11,976 bases of DNA from Rhodobiaceae bacterium (GTDB lineage Bacteria > Pseudomonadota > Alphaproteobacteria > Parvibaculales > Parvibaculaceae). Both the position numbers and the translations under genes were made by a program. The DNA lies in assembly GCA_027352645.1 (NCBI GenBank), contig DAIEIL010000149.1, forward strand, positions 1 through 11,976, given 5' to 3'. The notes under the pieces were generated by a model. That model saw nothing but the letters and a program-made list of their open reading frames with translations. It did no database searches and had not been told where the DNA came from. Below are positions 1 to 7,268 of this stretch, piece after piece (position 1 is the first letter of the stretch; each line of letters begins with the position of its first letter).

Positions 1-620
1 GCCTGCGCTTCGCCGCGCGGCCCGTCGATTTCCACGCGCTCATTGACGACGCGGGCGCGGCCCGATGCGACGAGCTTAAGCGCCAGCGGGTAGAGTTTGT
101 GTTCGGCTTCGAGCACACGGTCGGCAAGGACTTCCGGCGTATCGCCTTCGAGCACGGGCACGGCGACCTGCGCGACGATGGGGCCTTCATCCATGGCGGC
201 GCGGACGAAATGCACCGTGCAGCCGGTGATGCGGCAGCCGGTTTCGAGCACACGCTCATGGACGCGGAGCCCCTTGAAGGCCGGGAGCAGCGAGGGGTGG
301 ATGTTCAACTGCCGGTCGCGCCAGCTTTCCACGAAGCCATCGGACAGGATGCGCATGAAACCGGCGCTGCAAATGAGCTCGACGCCCGCGCGGCGGAGCG
401 CCGCGTCGAGTTCGGCGTCGAAGGCTTCGCGGGTCGGATAATCCTTGTGGTTCACCACTTCGGTCGGGATGCCGGCGGCGCGGGCGACTTCGAGGCCCGG
501 CGCGTCGGGTTTGTTCGAAACCACGACGACGATCTCGGCGGGAAAGCCGGGCTCCTTCGTCGCGGCGATGAGCGAGCGGAGGTTCGAGCCGCGGCCGGAA
601 ATGAGGACGCCGACCTTCAT
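1..620 (-). CDS. purN: Phosphoribosylglycinamide formyltransferase (GART), 3' end cut by window edge
   Basis: Transfers a formyl group from 10-formyl-tetrahydrofolate to GAR, the third step of de novo IMP synthesis, in the cytoplasm. Translating the minus strand from the ATG at 620-618 gives 206 codons without a stop, beginning MKVGVLISGRGSNL, the phosphate-binding N-terminus of the family. The catalytic Asn and His lie in NIHPSLLP (N107, H109). The catalytic Asp lies in AAMDEGP (D144). These match N106, H108 and D144 of the E. coli enzyme. The reading frame is still open at base 1, so about the last 10-20 residues are missing. The start codon overlaps the purM stop (ATGA, 617-620), so translational coupling with purM is likely. 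Identification is secure. Confidence 0.96.
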   Translation of the reverse strand, partial: MKVGVLISGRGSNLRSLIAATKEPGFPAEIVVVVSNKPDAPGLEVARAAGIPTEVVNHKDYPTREAFDAELDAALRRAGVELICSAGFMRILSDGFVESWRDRQLNIHPSLLPAFKGLRVHERVLETGCRITGCTVHFVRAAMDEGPIVAQVAVPVLEGDTPEVLADRVLEAEHKLYPLALKLVASGRARVVNERVEIDGPRGEAQ

Positions 621-1714
621 GCGAGGCTGCCGAGCGCGCCCTTGATCTCGACGCGGGGTTCGTCGCCATGGCGCGCGCGCAGATGGCCGATGCGATAGAC
701 GGTCTCGCCCGCCTCCGCGAGGAGACGCGCCACTTCGGCCGCATGGTCTTCGGCGACGACGACGATCATGCCGATGCCGCAATTGAAGGTGCGGCCCATC
801 TCCGCTTCCGCGATGCCGCCGAGCTTCATGATCCGGCGGAAGACATCGGGCATACGCCAGGAGGCGCCGTCGATCTCCGCGACAATGCCGTCGGGCAGGA
901 CGCGGGGAATGTTTTCGACGAAGCCGCCGCCGGTGATGTGCGCCAGCGCCTTCACGGCGCCGGTTTCGCGGATGGCGCGGAGCACGCTGCGGACATAGAT
1001 GCGCGTCGGCGCGAGCAGCGCCTCGCCGATGGTGACGCTGCCGTCTTCCACATGGGGGAAGGGCGCGTCATAGCTCAGTCCATGATCCGCGATGATGCGG
1101 CGGACGAGCGAATAGCCGTTTGAGTGGAAGCCCGTCGAGCCGAGGCCGATGAGGACGTCGCCCGCGCCGACATCGCGGCGCGGCAGGATCTGGTCGCGCT
1201 CGACGGCGCCGACCGAGAAGCCCGCGAGGTCATAGTCACCTGCCGCATACATGCCGGGCATTTCGGCCGTTTCGCCGCCGATAAGGGCGCAATTGGCCTG
1301 ACGGCATCCTTCCGCGATGCCGGCGACGACGGCGGTCGCTTCCTCGACGTTGAGCTTGCCCGTGGCGAAATAGTCGAGGAAGAAGAGCGGCTCCGCACCT
1401 TGTACGACGAGATCGTTCACCGACATGGCGACGAGGTCGATGCCCACCGTGTCGTGAATGCCGGCTTCGATGGCGACCTTGAGCTTCGTGCCCACGCCGT
1501 CATTGGCGGCGACGAGGACAGGGTCCTTCATGCCGGTGGCCTTGAGGTCGAAAAGCCCGCCGAAACCGCCAAGCTCGGCGTCCGCACCGGGGCGGCGCGT
1601 CGACTTCGCCAGGGGCGCGATGGCGCGGACGAGGGCGTTGCCCGCGTCGATGTCTACGCCCGCCTGCGCATAGGTGTAGCTGTTCGGGCGGTCCTTGTCG
1701 GAGCTTTGAGACAT
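617..1714 (-). CDS. purM: Phosphoribosylformylglycinamidine cyclo-ligase (AIR synthetase)
   Basis: Closes the imidazole ring: FGAM + ATP gives AIR, the fifth step of de novo purine synthesis. The protein has 365 aa from the chosen start MSQSSDKDRP, close to the usual family length of about 345-360. PurM signatures seen are DGVGTKLK (72-79), the segment around MSVNDLVVQGAEPLFFLDY (97-115) and GGETAEMPGMY (145-155). The frame extends 27 codons upstream to an ATG at 1795. That extension (MLPDPLLIG...) is not family-like and would overlap the likely promoter, so the ATG at 1714 is preferred. No strong Shine-Dalgarno is visible before 1714; the nearest purine run is GAACGGA. First gene of a purM-purN unit, with a 4-bp overlap into purN. 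Confidence 0.96.
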   Translation of the reverse strand: MSQSSDKDRPNSYTYAQAGVDIDAGNALVRAIAPLAKSTRRPGADAELGGFGGLFDLKATGMKDPVLVAANDGVGTKLKVAIEAGIHDTVGIDLVAMSVNDLVVQGAEPLFFLDYFATGKLNVEEATAVVAGIAEGCRQANCALIGGETAEMPGMYAAGDYDLAGFSVGAVERDQILPRRDVGAGDVLIGLGSTGFHSNGYSLVRRIIADHGLSYDAPFPHVEDGSVTIGEALLAPTRIYVRSVLRAIRETGAVKALAHITGGGFVENIPRVLPDGIVAEIDGASWRMPDVFRRIMKLGGIAEAEMGRTFNCGIGMIVVVAEDHAAEVARLLAEAGETVYRIGHLRARHGDEPRVEIKGALGSLA

Positions 1715-1750
1715 TGCGAGCGGGTCCGTTCGGGGGGAATCTATGGGGCA

Positions 1751-1770
1751 CAAAACACCCGAAAACGCCC
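1751..1770. repeat. Tandem 10-bp direct repeat in the purM leader
   Basis: Two adjacent 10-mers, CAAAACACCC (1751-1760) and GAAAACGCCC (1761-1770), match at 8 of 10 positions. They are flanked by GGGGC (1745-1749) and GCCCC (1767-1771), which could pair as a 5-bp stem. The element lies between the candidate purM promoter and the purM start. One helical turn of spacing would suit an operator bound by a dimer, or the inverted repeat may simply shape the leader RNA. No known regulator motif is recognised. Confidence 0.35.
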
Positions 1771-1798
1771 CTATAAGCAAGGGATCAGGCAACAAAAA
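1770..1798 (-). promoter_or_regulatory. Candidate sigma70-like promoter for purMN
   Basis: On the minus strand TTTTTG (1798-1793) and TATAGG (1775-1770) are separated by 17 bp and point toward purM. The -10 keeps four of six consensus bases and the -35 is poor. The distance to the purM ATG (about 55 bp) is sensible. This is a by-eye match only. Transcription-start mapping would decide it. Confidence 0.3.
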
Positions 1799-1827
1799 GG
1801 CCAGCGGCGAAAAAGCGCCTATCTCCG

Positions 1828-1855
1828 CTTCGCTCGCGCCATGCGATACTATAGT
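1828..1855 (+). promoter_or_regulatory. Candidate promoter for the DUF2066-permease-hdaA unit
   Basis: TATAGT at 1850-1855 matches five of six bases of a sigma70 -10 and sits inside the palindrome ACTATAGT (1848-1855). The upstream hexamer CTTCGC (1828-1833, 16-bp spacer) is a poor -35. A start near 1862 would give a leader of about 55 nt. The divergent location and lack of any other good -10 support it weakly. Confidence 0.3.
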
Positions 1856-1916
1856 CTGCGACGCGACCGGGCGGCGATTTGTGCAATAAAACTGTTTTGA
1901 ATCAAGGGGCTAGGCT

Positions 1917-3005
1917 ATGAGGACGGCTTTCGGGCTGGCGATGGCGGCGGGCATTGCGATGGCGCTTTTCGCGGGTGGGCCCGCCGGGGCCGCCGATCTC
2001 TATACCGTAAAGGGCGTTCATGTGGATCAAACGGCCAAAAGCTCGGCCGAAGCCCGAACCATCGCACAAGGCGCGGCGCAGAGCCTCGCGCTGAGCGAAT
2101 TGCTGAAGCGTTTGACGCTCCCCGAGGACTGGCCGTCGCTGCCGCAGGCGGATGCAAGGACCGCGGCGGACGCCGTGCGCGGCTTTGCCGTGGCGAGCGA
2201 GAAGACCAGTTCCACCCGCTATATCGCTGACCTCAATGTGAGCTTCCAGCCCGAAGCGGTGCGCCAGATGTTGCGGGCGCGGAACATTCCCTTTGGCGAG
2301 ACGCAGGCGAGGCCCGCCGTGCTGCTGGCGGTTCTCGACAAGGCGGGAACGCGCATTCTCTGGGAAGACCAGAACCCCTGGCGCGACGCCTGGGCGGCGG
2401 TGGACCTCGCCGATGCCGTAACGCCGCTCGTCATGCCCATGGGCGACGTTCAGGAATTCACGACGGTGACGGCCGCGCAGGCCGTGGCCGGCGACAAGGC
2501 GGCGCTGGCGGCGCTCGCCGCGCGTTATGGCGCCGACGCGGTGGTGGTGGCGTATGGCGTGACCGACGCGGCGGGCTCGAAGCTCGATGTGACGGTGACG
2601 CGTTACGGCCCGTCGGGACCCGGCACGCCGATCCGCGGCTCGTATCAGGCAACGGGCGCCGCGCAGAATGGCGACGCCTTCATGACCATGGCAAAGAGCG
2701 CGGCCTCCTCGACGCTGCTGGCGCTGGGCGAGCCCTGGAAGCGCGAGACGGTGGTGCGCGCGGGCGAGGAAGCGCAGCTCACGGCGTCGGTCTTCTATTC
2801 GACGCTCGACCAGTGGGAATCGATCCGCAAGGCGCTGGGCAATGCGCCGCTGGTGGAAAGCCTTCAGATCGAAGGCATTGCCGCCAATGGCGCGGAAGTG
2901 GACATCAGGTATCGCGGCACGCCGGACAAGCTTGCGCTGTCGCTCTCACAGGCGAACATCGCTCTCGCGCAGGATGCGGGCGGATGGTCCCTCCGTCTGA
3001 AATAG
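1917..3005 (+). CDS. DUF2066 family exported protein of unknown function
   Basis: Encodes 362 aa. The N-terminus (MRTAFGLAMAAGIAMALFAG) is a short basic start plus a hydrophobic core ending in PAGAAD, a good Sec signal peptide cleaved near A25/A26. The mature protein is therefore probably periplasmic. The segment after it, with DLYTVKGVHVDQTA and LALSELLKRLTLPEDW, looks like the DUF2066 family of proteobacteria, whose members have no assigned reaction. The C-terminus ends GGWSLRLK. No catalytic motif, lipobox or further membrane segment is visible. The start is supported by AAGGGG at 1904-1909, 7 nt before the ATG. It is the first gene of a unit with the permease (25-bp gap) and hdaA. Family assignment is from memory of sequence features; function is unknown. 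Confidence 0.85.
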   Translation: MRTAFGLAMAAGIAMALFAGGPAGAADLYTVKGVHVDQTAKSSAEARTIAQGAAQSLALSELLKRLTLPEDWPSLPQADARTAADAVRGFAVASEKTSSTRYIADLNVSFQPEAVRQMLRARNIPFGETQARPAVLLAVLDKAGTRILWEDQNPWRDAWAAVDLADAVTPLVMPMGDVQEFTTVTAAQAVAGDKAALAALAARYGADAVVVAYGVTDAAGSKLDVTVTRYGPSGPGTPIRGSYQATGAAQNGDAFMTMAKSAASSTLLALGEPWKRETVVRAGEEAQLTASVFYSTLDQWESIRKALGNAPLVESLQIEGIAANGAEVDIRYRGTPDKLALSLSQANIALAQDAGGWSLRLK

Positions 3006-3030
3006 ATGCGTCCGAGATAGAGAGGTTCAG

Positions 3031-4152
3031 ATGAACTTGCAGCGCCAGACGGCCATCTGGGTCGGCGGCATCGTCGTTTCGGCGCTGATGCTGTGGCTGT
3101 TGAAGGGCATTCTGCTGCCCTTCGTGGCGGGCCTCGCGATCTCCTATTTCCTCGATCCCTTTGCCGACAGGCTGGAGGCAAAGGGCCTGTCGCGCATGGC
3201 GGCGACGATCGTCATCTCGATCATCTTCACATTCATCGTCGTCGCGGTGGCGATCCTCTTCCTGCCGCTTCTCTATCAGCAGACGGTCGCCTTCATCGAC
3301 GTGCTGCCGAATATCGTGAGCGGTGCGCGCAGCGCGCTCAACGAGATCAGCCATGGCAAGCTCGCCCATCTGCTCGGCAACAATTCCGATGTGCAGAAGG
3401 CTGTGCGCGAAGTGGCGAGCGGCGGGCTTTCATGGGCGCTGAGCCTGCTGCCCTCTATCGGCTCGCAGGGGGTGGCGCTCGTCCAGTTCATCTCGCTTGT
3501 CGTGGTAACGCCGGTCGTCACCTTCTACATGCTGCTCGACTGGGACCGCATGGTGGCCCGCGTCGATGCGCTTTTGCCGCGCGAACACGCCGAAACCATT
3601 CGCGGCCTCGCGCGGGAAATGGACGAGGTGCTTGCGGGGTTCCTGCGCGGGCAGGGGCTGGTGTGCCTTTTTCTCGGCACGTTCTATGCGCTGGGCCTAT
3701 CGGCGGCGGGCCTCACCTTCGGCCTCGTCGTCGGGATCATGACGGGCATTCTGAGCTTCATTCCCTATCTCGGCACCATCACGGGCTTCGTCGTGTCGGT
3801 GTCGCTCGCCTTCTTCCAGTTCTGGCCGGATTACATGTCGATCGGCCTTGTCGTCGGCATTTTCGTCATCGGGCAGTTTGTCGAAGGCAACTTCCTTCAG
3901 CCGAGAGTGGTGGGCCGGAAAGTGCGGCTTCATCCGCTCTGGGTGATGTTCGCGTTGTTTGCGTTCGGCTCACTGTTCGGCTTTGTCGGCGCGCTCCTCG
4001 CGCTGCCGGTCGCGGCGGCCATCGGCGTGCTGGCGCGTTTCAGCGTCGCGCAGTACGAGCAGAGCAAACTCTATTGGGGCAACGCGCCGCATCCGGTCTC
4101 GGCGCAGCCTGTGGTTGCCGATGCGGCGGGCAATGCGCCCACCGAGGACTAG
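3031..4152 (+). CDS. AI-2E/PerM family (PF01594-type) multi-pass membrane protein
   Basis: Encodes 373 aa with about eight hydrophobic segments (roughly 9-24, 27-42, 57-82, 145-168, 208-232, 234-262, 268-284 and 302-336), so it belongs in the inner membrane. A soluble loop at about 85-140 separates the N-terminal hairpin from the core. The C-terminal half carries family hallmarks: FIPYLG (243-248), EGNFLQPRVVG (285-295) and HPLWVM (301-306), followed by a Gly-rich ALLALPVAA stretch. Some members of this family export autoinducer-2 (TqsA) and others are linked to Na+/H+ exchange. The substrate here cannot be inferred. AGAGG at 3021-3025 precedes the ATG by 5 nt. The stop codon directly abuts the hdaA start, so the two are almost certainly co-transcribed. 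Confidence 0.9.
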   Translation: MNLQRQTAIWVGGIVVSALMLWLLKGILLPFVAGLAISYFLDPFADRLEAKGLSRMAATIVISIIFTFIVVAVAILFLPLLYQQTVAFIDVLPNIVSGARSALNEISHGKLAHLLGNNSDVQKAVREVASGGLSWALSLLPSIGSQGVALVQFISLVVVTPVVTFYMLLDWDRMVARVDALLPREHAETIRGLAREMDEVLAGFLRGQGLVCLFLGTFYALGLSAAGLTFGLVVGIMTGILSFIPYLGTITGFVVSVSLAFFQFWPDYMSIGLVVGIFVIGQFVEGNFLQPRVVGRKVRLHPLWVMFALFAFGSLFGFVGALLALPVAAAIGVLARFSVAQYEQSKLYWGNAPHPVSAQPVVADAAGNAPTED

Positions 4153-4827
4153 ATGACGCGTCAGCTCGCCTTTGAACTTGGCCATCGCACGGCTCTGGGC
4201 CGGGAGGATTTCCTCGTCGCGCCGTCGAACGAGGCGGCGGTGGCGCTGGTCGATGCGTGGCCGGACTGGCCCTCTCATGGCATCGCGCTGTCCGGTCCTT
4301 CGGGAAGCGGCAAGACGCATCTGGCCGAAGTCTGGCGGGCGGCGAGCGGCGCGGCGCGGATCGACGCGGGCGACCTTGCGATGGCCGATCTGCCGGGGCT
4401 CATCGCGTCGCGGGCGGTCATCGTCGAGGATGTCGGGGCGCTTTCGGATGCGGCCGAGCGGGCGCTGTTTCACCTGCTCAACCTCGCCAAGGAAGATAAG
4501 GCCTTTTTGCTGCTCACCGGGCGGGAGGCGCCGGCGCGGATGCCCACGCGGCTCCCCGATCTCGCGTCGCGGCTCAGGGCGCTGCCGCATGCCGAACTCG
4601 GCGCGCCCGACGACGCGCTGCTCGCGGGCGTTCTGGTGAAGCTCTTCGACGACCGGCAGTTGCGCGTCGCCGAGCCACTCATCGCCTATCTCGCGTCGCG
4701 CATCGAACGCTCCATTGCGGTGGCGCGTGATGTCGTCGATGCGCTGGACCGGGCGTCCCTTTCGGGCAAGCGGCCGATTTCGGTGCCGCTTGCCGCCGAA
4801 GTGCTGCGGTCGATGGGGCTTGCCTAG
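4153..4827 (+). CDS. hdaA: HdaA, DnaA-related AAA+ regulator of replication initiation
   Basis: Encodes 224 aa consisting of a single AAA+ module without the DNA-binding domain IV of DnaA, as expected for Hda/HdaA. With the DNA-loaded beta clamp, such proteins stimulate ATP hydrolysis by DnaA (RIDA) and so block re-initiation. Motifs seen are an N-terminal clamp-binding-like QLAFEL (4-9), Walker A GPSGSGKT (48-55), a Walker B-like VIVED (89-93), sensor I LLLTGR (119-124), the box VII arginine in DLASRL (136-141) and a probable sensor II Arg192 in ARDVV. Walker B has E-D where DnaA has D-D. The ATG follows the permease TAG with no gap, and GAGG at 4144-4147 inside the permease gene serves as ribosome-binding site. 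The upstream neighbours are envelope proteins and the downstream ones are polyphosphate genes. Confidence 0.92.
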   Translation: MTRQLAFELGHRTALGREDFLVAPSNEAAVALVDAWPDWPSHGIALSGPSGSGKTHLAEVWRAASGAARIDAGDLAMADLPGLIASRAVIVEDVGALSDAAERALFHLLNLAKEDKAFLLLTGREAPARMPTRLPDLASRLRALPHAELGAPDDALLAGVLVKLFDDRQLRVAEPLIAYLASRIERSIAVARDVVDALDRASLSGKRPISVPLAAEVLRSMGLA

Positions 4828-4854
4828 GGAGCGCAGGGCGGCGGCGGGGATTCA

Positions 4855-4877
4855 TGACACAGTCACATGTTTGACGT
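4855..4877. promoter_or_regulatory. Candidate regulatory element upstream of ppk (TGAC/GTCA cluster, weak Pho-box-like)
   Basis: The 97-bp hdaA-ppk gap holds three TGAC/GTCA tetramers: TGAC at 4855-4858, GTCA at 4862-4865 and TGAC at 4872-4875. They form inverted repeats with 3-bp and 6-bp centres. The stretch CAGTCAC-ATGT-TTGACGT (4860-4877) also has the 7-4-7 layout of a Pho box and matches CTGTCAT repeats at about 9 of 14 positions. ppk is a known PhoB target in several proteobacteria. TTGACG (4871-4876) could alternatively be a -35, but no convincing -10 follows at 16-18 bp. No rho-independent terminator is seen after hdaA. Confidence 0.3.
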
Positions 4878-4924
4878 AATCTTCGGAGAGAAAAGGCTTT
4901 TCCGGCCATAACACCGAGCGCCCC

Positions 4925-7228
4925 ATGACAACGACGCCGCGCCACCTAGCGACCGACGACACCGAGCAGACCGATGTGACGCCGACAGGCGTCACGCCGC
5001 TGCCGCCGCTGGGCGCGACGGTCGAGGCTGTCGCGGAGCCGGGCAAGGATGAGCGGGCGACGCTGCCTGTCGATCTCAGCCCGCCGGAGCGCTTCATCAA
5101 TCGCGAACTTTCCTGGCTCGCCTTCAACATGCGCGTGCTGGAAGAAACGGCGAACACCAACCACCCGATGCTGGAGCGGTTGCGCTTTCTTTCGATCTCG
5201 GCCTCGAACCTCGACGAGTTCTACATGGTCCGCGTGGCGGGCCTGCGCGGGCAGGTGCGCGCTGGCGTCGAGACGCTGAGCCAGGACGGGCTGACGGCGG
5301 CGCAGCAGCTCGACCTCGTCAACGAGGCGGCGAACAAGCTGATGCAGGAGCAGCAGCGGCAATGGTCGCGCATCAGCAAGGAGATGCGCGAGGTTGCGGG
5401 CATCTTCGTGCTGGCGCCGCATGAGGTGACGCCGGAGGAATTCTCATGGCTTGAGAACCGCTTTCTCGAGCAGGTCTTCCCGGTGCTGACGCCGCTCGCC
5501 ATCGACCCGGCGCATCCGTTCCCCTTCATTCCCAATCTCGGCTTCGCGCTGGCGCTCAGGCTGCAGCGCGAGACCGACGGCAAGCTGATGGATGCGCTGC
5601 TGCCCATCCCGACGCAGGTCGAGCGCTTCATCCGCCTGCCGGGACGCGAGACGGGCGAAAGCCAGGGGCAGATCCATTTCGTCACGCTCGAGGACATGAT
5701 CGGGCTTTTCCTCGACCGGCTTTTCCCCGGCTACAAGGTCGTCGGGCAGGGCGCGTTCCGCCTGCTGCGCGACAGCGACATCGAAATCGAGGAAGAAGCC
5801 GAAGACCTGGTGCGCTATTTCGAATCCGCGCTGAAGCGCCGCCGCCGCGGCAGCGTCATCCGGCTGAAGATTCAGGCGGCCACGCCGGAAAAGCTGCGCA
5901 ATCTGGTGGTGAGCGAACTCGGCGTTACCGAGAAGGAACTCGTCATGGTCGACGGGTTGCTCGGCCTCGCGCAGACGAACCAGCTCATCGTCGACGATCG
6001 GCCCGATCTCAAATTCCCGCCCTATGATGCGCGTTTCCCGGAACGCATCCGCGATCATGGCGGCGACTGCCTCGCGGCCATCCGCTCGAAGGACATCATC
6101 GTCCATCATCCCTATGAGTCATTCGACGTCGTGGTGCAGTTCCTGCGGCAGGCCGCGGCGGACCCCGATGTCGTGGCCATAAAGCAGACGCTTTACCGCA
6201 CCTCGAAGGACAGCCCGATCGTGCAGGCGCTGATCGAAGCGGCGGAAGCAGGCAAGTCGGTGACGGCGCTCGTGGAACTCAAGGCGCGTTTCGACGAGGC
6301 GGCGAACATCGTCTGGGCACGGAACCTCGAACGCGCCGGCGTGCAGGTAGTCTTCGGTTTCATCGAACTCAAGACGCACGCCAAGCTCTCGCTGGTCGTG
6401 CGCCGCGAGGCGGGTGCGCTGCGCTCCTACGTCCATTTCGGCACGGGCAACTACCATCCCGTCACGGCGAAGATCTATACCGATCTTTCCATGTTCACCT
6501 GCGATCCGCTGCTCGCGGCGGACGTGTCGCAGATCTTTAATTTCATCACCGGCTATGCGGAACCGAAGCACCTGAATCTGCTCGCCGTCTCGCCGATCAA
6601 CCTGCGCGCGCGGCTGCTTGGCCATATTCGCGACGAGATGGAACATGCCAAGGCCGGGCGGCCCGGCGCGATCTGGGTCAAGCTCAACTCGCTGGTGGAC
6701 CCGGAAATCATCGATGCGCTTTATGAAGCGAGCGGCGCGGGCGTGAAGATAGACCTCGTCATTCGCGGTATCTGCTGTCTGCGTCCGGGGGTTCCGGGGC
6801 TCTCGGAAAATATCCGTGTAAAGAGTATTGTCGGCCGGTTCCTCGAGCATTCGCGAATCATCTGCTTCGGCAAGGGGCATGGGCTGCCGTCCGACAAGGC
6901 GAAGGTCTATATCTCCTCGGCCGACTGGATGCCGCGCAACCTCGACCGCCGCGTCGAGGTGCTGGTCCCGATTCTCAACCCGACCGTCCACGATCAGGTG
7001 CTCGACCAGATCATGGTCGCGAATCTGCGGGACAATCAGCAGAGCTGGGAACTGCGGCCGGATGGGTCATATGAGCGCATCTCCGTGCCGGAAGGGGGCG
7101 AACCCTTCAACGCGCACGCCTATTTCATGAACAATGCGAGCCTTTCAGGCCGGGGAAAATCGTTGCGCGACGATCTACCCCCGAGTTTTCCGGTCAAGAC
7201 TGGTGACGGCGGCCCGAACAAGCTTTAG
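4925..7228 (+). CDS. ppk1: Polyphosphate kinase 1
   Basis: Reversibly polymerises the gamma phosphate of ATP into inorganic polyphosphate. Encodes 767 aa, longer than the E. coli enzyme (688 aa). The first 50 or so residues are a Thr/Pro/Glu-rich variable tail; family homology starts at PPERFINRELSWLAFN. Catalytic histidines are present: H485 in KTHAKL (autophosphorylated), H504 in YVHFGTGN and H642 in FLEHSR. They correspond to E. coli H435, H454 and H592 with a constant offset of 50. ISSADWMPRNLDRRVEV near the C-terminus is a further PPK1 signature. There is also a C-terminal extension of about 50 residues. No alternative ATG, GTG or TTG lies between the upstream in-frame stop (TAA, 4877) and this ATG, but its Shine-Dalgarno is weak. 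ppx follows after 37 bp. Confidence 0.97.
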   Translation: MTTTPRHLATDDTEQTDVTPTGVTPLPPLGATVEAVAEPGKDERATLPVDLSPPERFINRELSWLAFNMRVLEETANTNHPMLERLRFLSISASNLDEFYMVRVAGLRGQVRAGVETLSQDGLTAAQQLDLVNEAANKLMQEQQRQWSRISKEMREVAGIFVLAPHEVTPEEFSWLENRFLEQVFPVLTPLAIDPAHPFPFIPNLGFALALRLQRETDGKLMDALLPIPTQVERFIRLPGRETGESQGQIHFVTLEDMIGLFLDRLFPGYKVVGQGAFRLLRDSDIEIEEEAEDLVRYFESALKRRRRGSVIRLKIQAATPEKLRNLVVSELGVTEKELVMVDGLLGLAQTNQLIVDDRPDLKFPPYDARFPERIRDHGGDCLAAIRSKDIIVHHPYESFDVVVQFLRQAAADPDVVAIKQTLYRTSKDSPIVQALIEAAEAGKSVTALVELKARFDEAANIVWARNLERAGVQVVFGFIELKTHAKLSLVVRREAGALRSYVHFGTGNYHPVTAKIYTDLSMFTCDPLLAADVSQIFNFITGYAEPKHLNLLAVSPINLRARLLGHIRDEMEHAKAGRPGAIWVKLNSLVDPEIIDALYEASGAGVKIDLVIRGICCLRPGVPGLSENIRVKSIVGRFLEHSRIICFGKGHGLPSDKAKVYISSADWMPRNLDRRVEVLVPILNPTVHDQVLDQIMVANLRDNQQSWELRPDGSYERISVPEGGEPFNAHAYFMNNASLSGRGKSLRDDLPPSFPVKTGDGGPNKL

Positions 7229-7256
7229 TTTCCCTTTTCAGAGGCCAAATTGCTGT

Positions 7257-7268
7257 GGGGTTATTTTG
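7257..7268 (+). promoter_or_regulatory. Ribosome-binding site and TTG start deciding the ppx N-terminus
   Basis: GGGG at 7257-7260 lies 5 nt before TTG at 7266-7268. This is the only plausible start codon between the ppk stop and the conserved phosphate-binding motif. The longer frame beginning at ATG 7134 would add 44 Cys/Arg/Ser-rich residues overlapping ppk that do not resemble the family. Confidence 0.6.

Noticed and set aside
99..698. Long plus-strand open frame opposite purN (199 codons)
   Set aside because: It is the antisense shadow of purN in GC-rich DNA; its product is Arg/Ala/Gly/Asp-rich with no recognisable domain, while the minus strand encodes a complete PurN catalytic core.
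1124..1900. 258-codon plus-strand open frame opposite purM running into the divergent intergenic region
   Set aside because: Antisense to an unmistakable PurM; composition is Arg/Asp/Glu/Ala-biased as expected from reading the opposite strand, and no ribosome-binding site is seen.
3093..4175. 360-codon open frame in another frame of the permease gene
   Set aside because: Arg/Ala/His-rich out-of-frame translation; the true frame shows membrane helices and family motifs.
6119..6991. 290-codon minus-strand open frame inside ppk1
   Set aside because: Antisense shadow; ppk1 is intact across it, with all catalytic histidines in frame.
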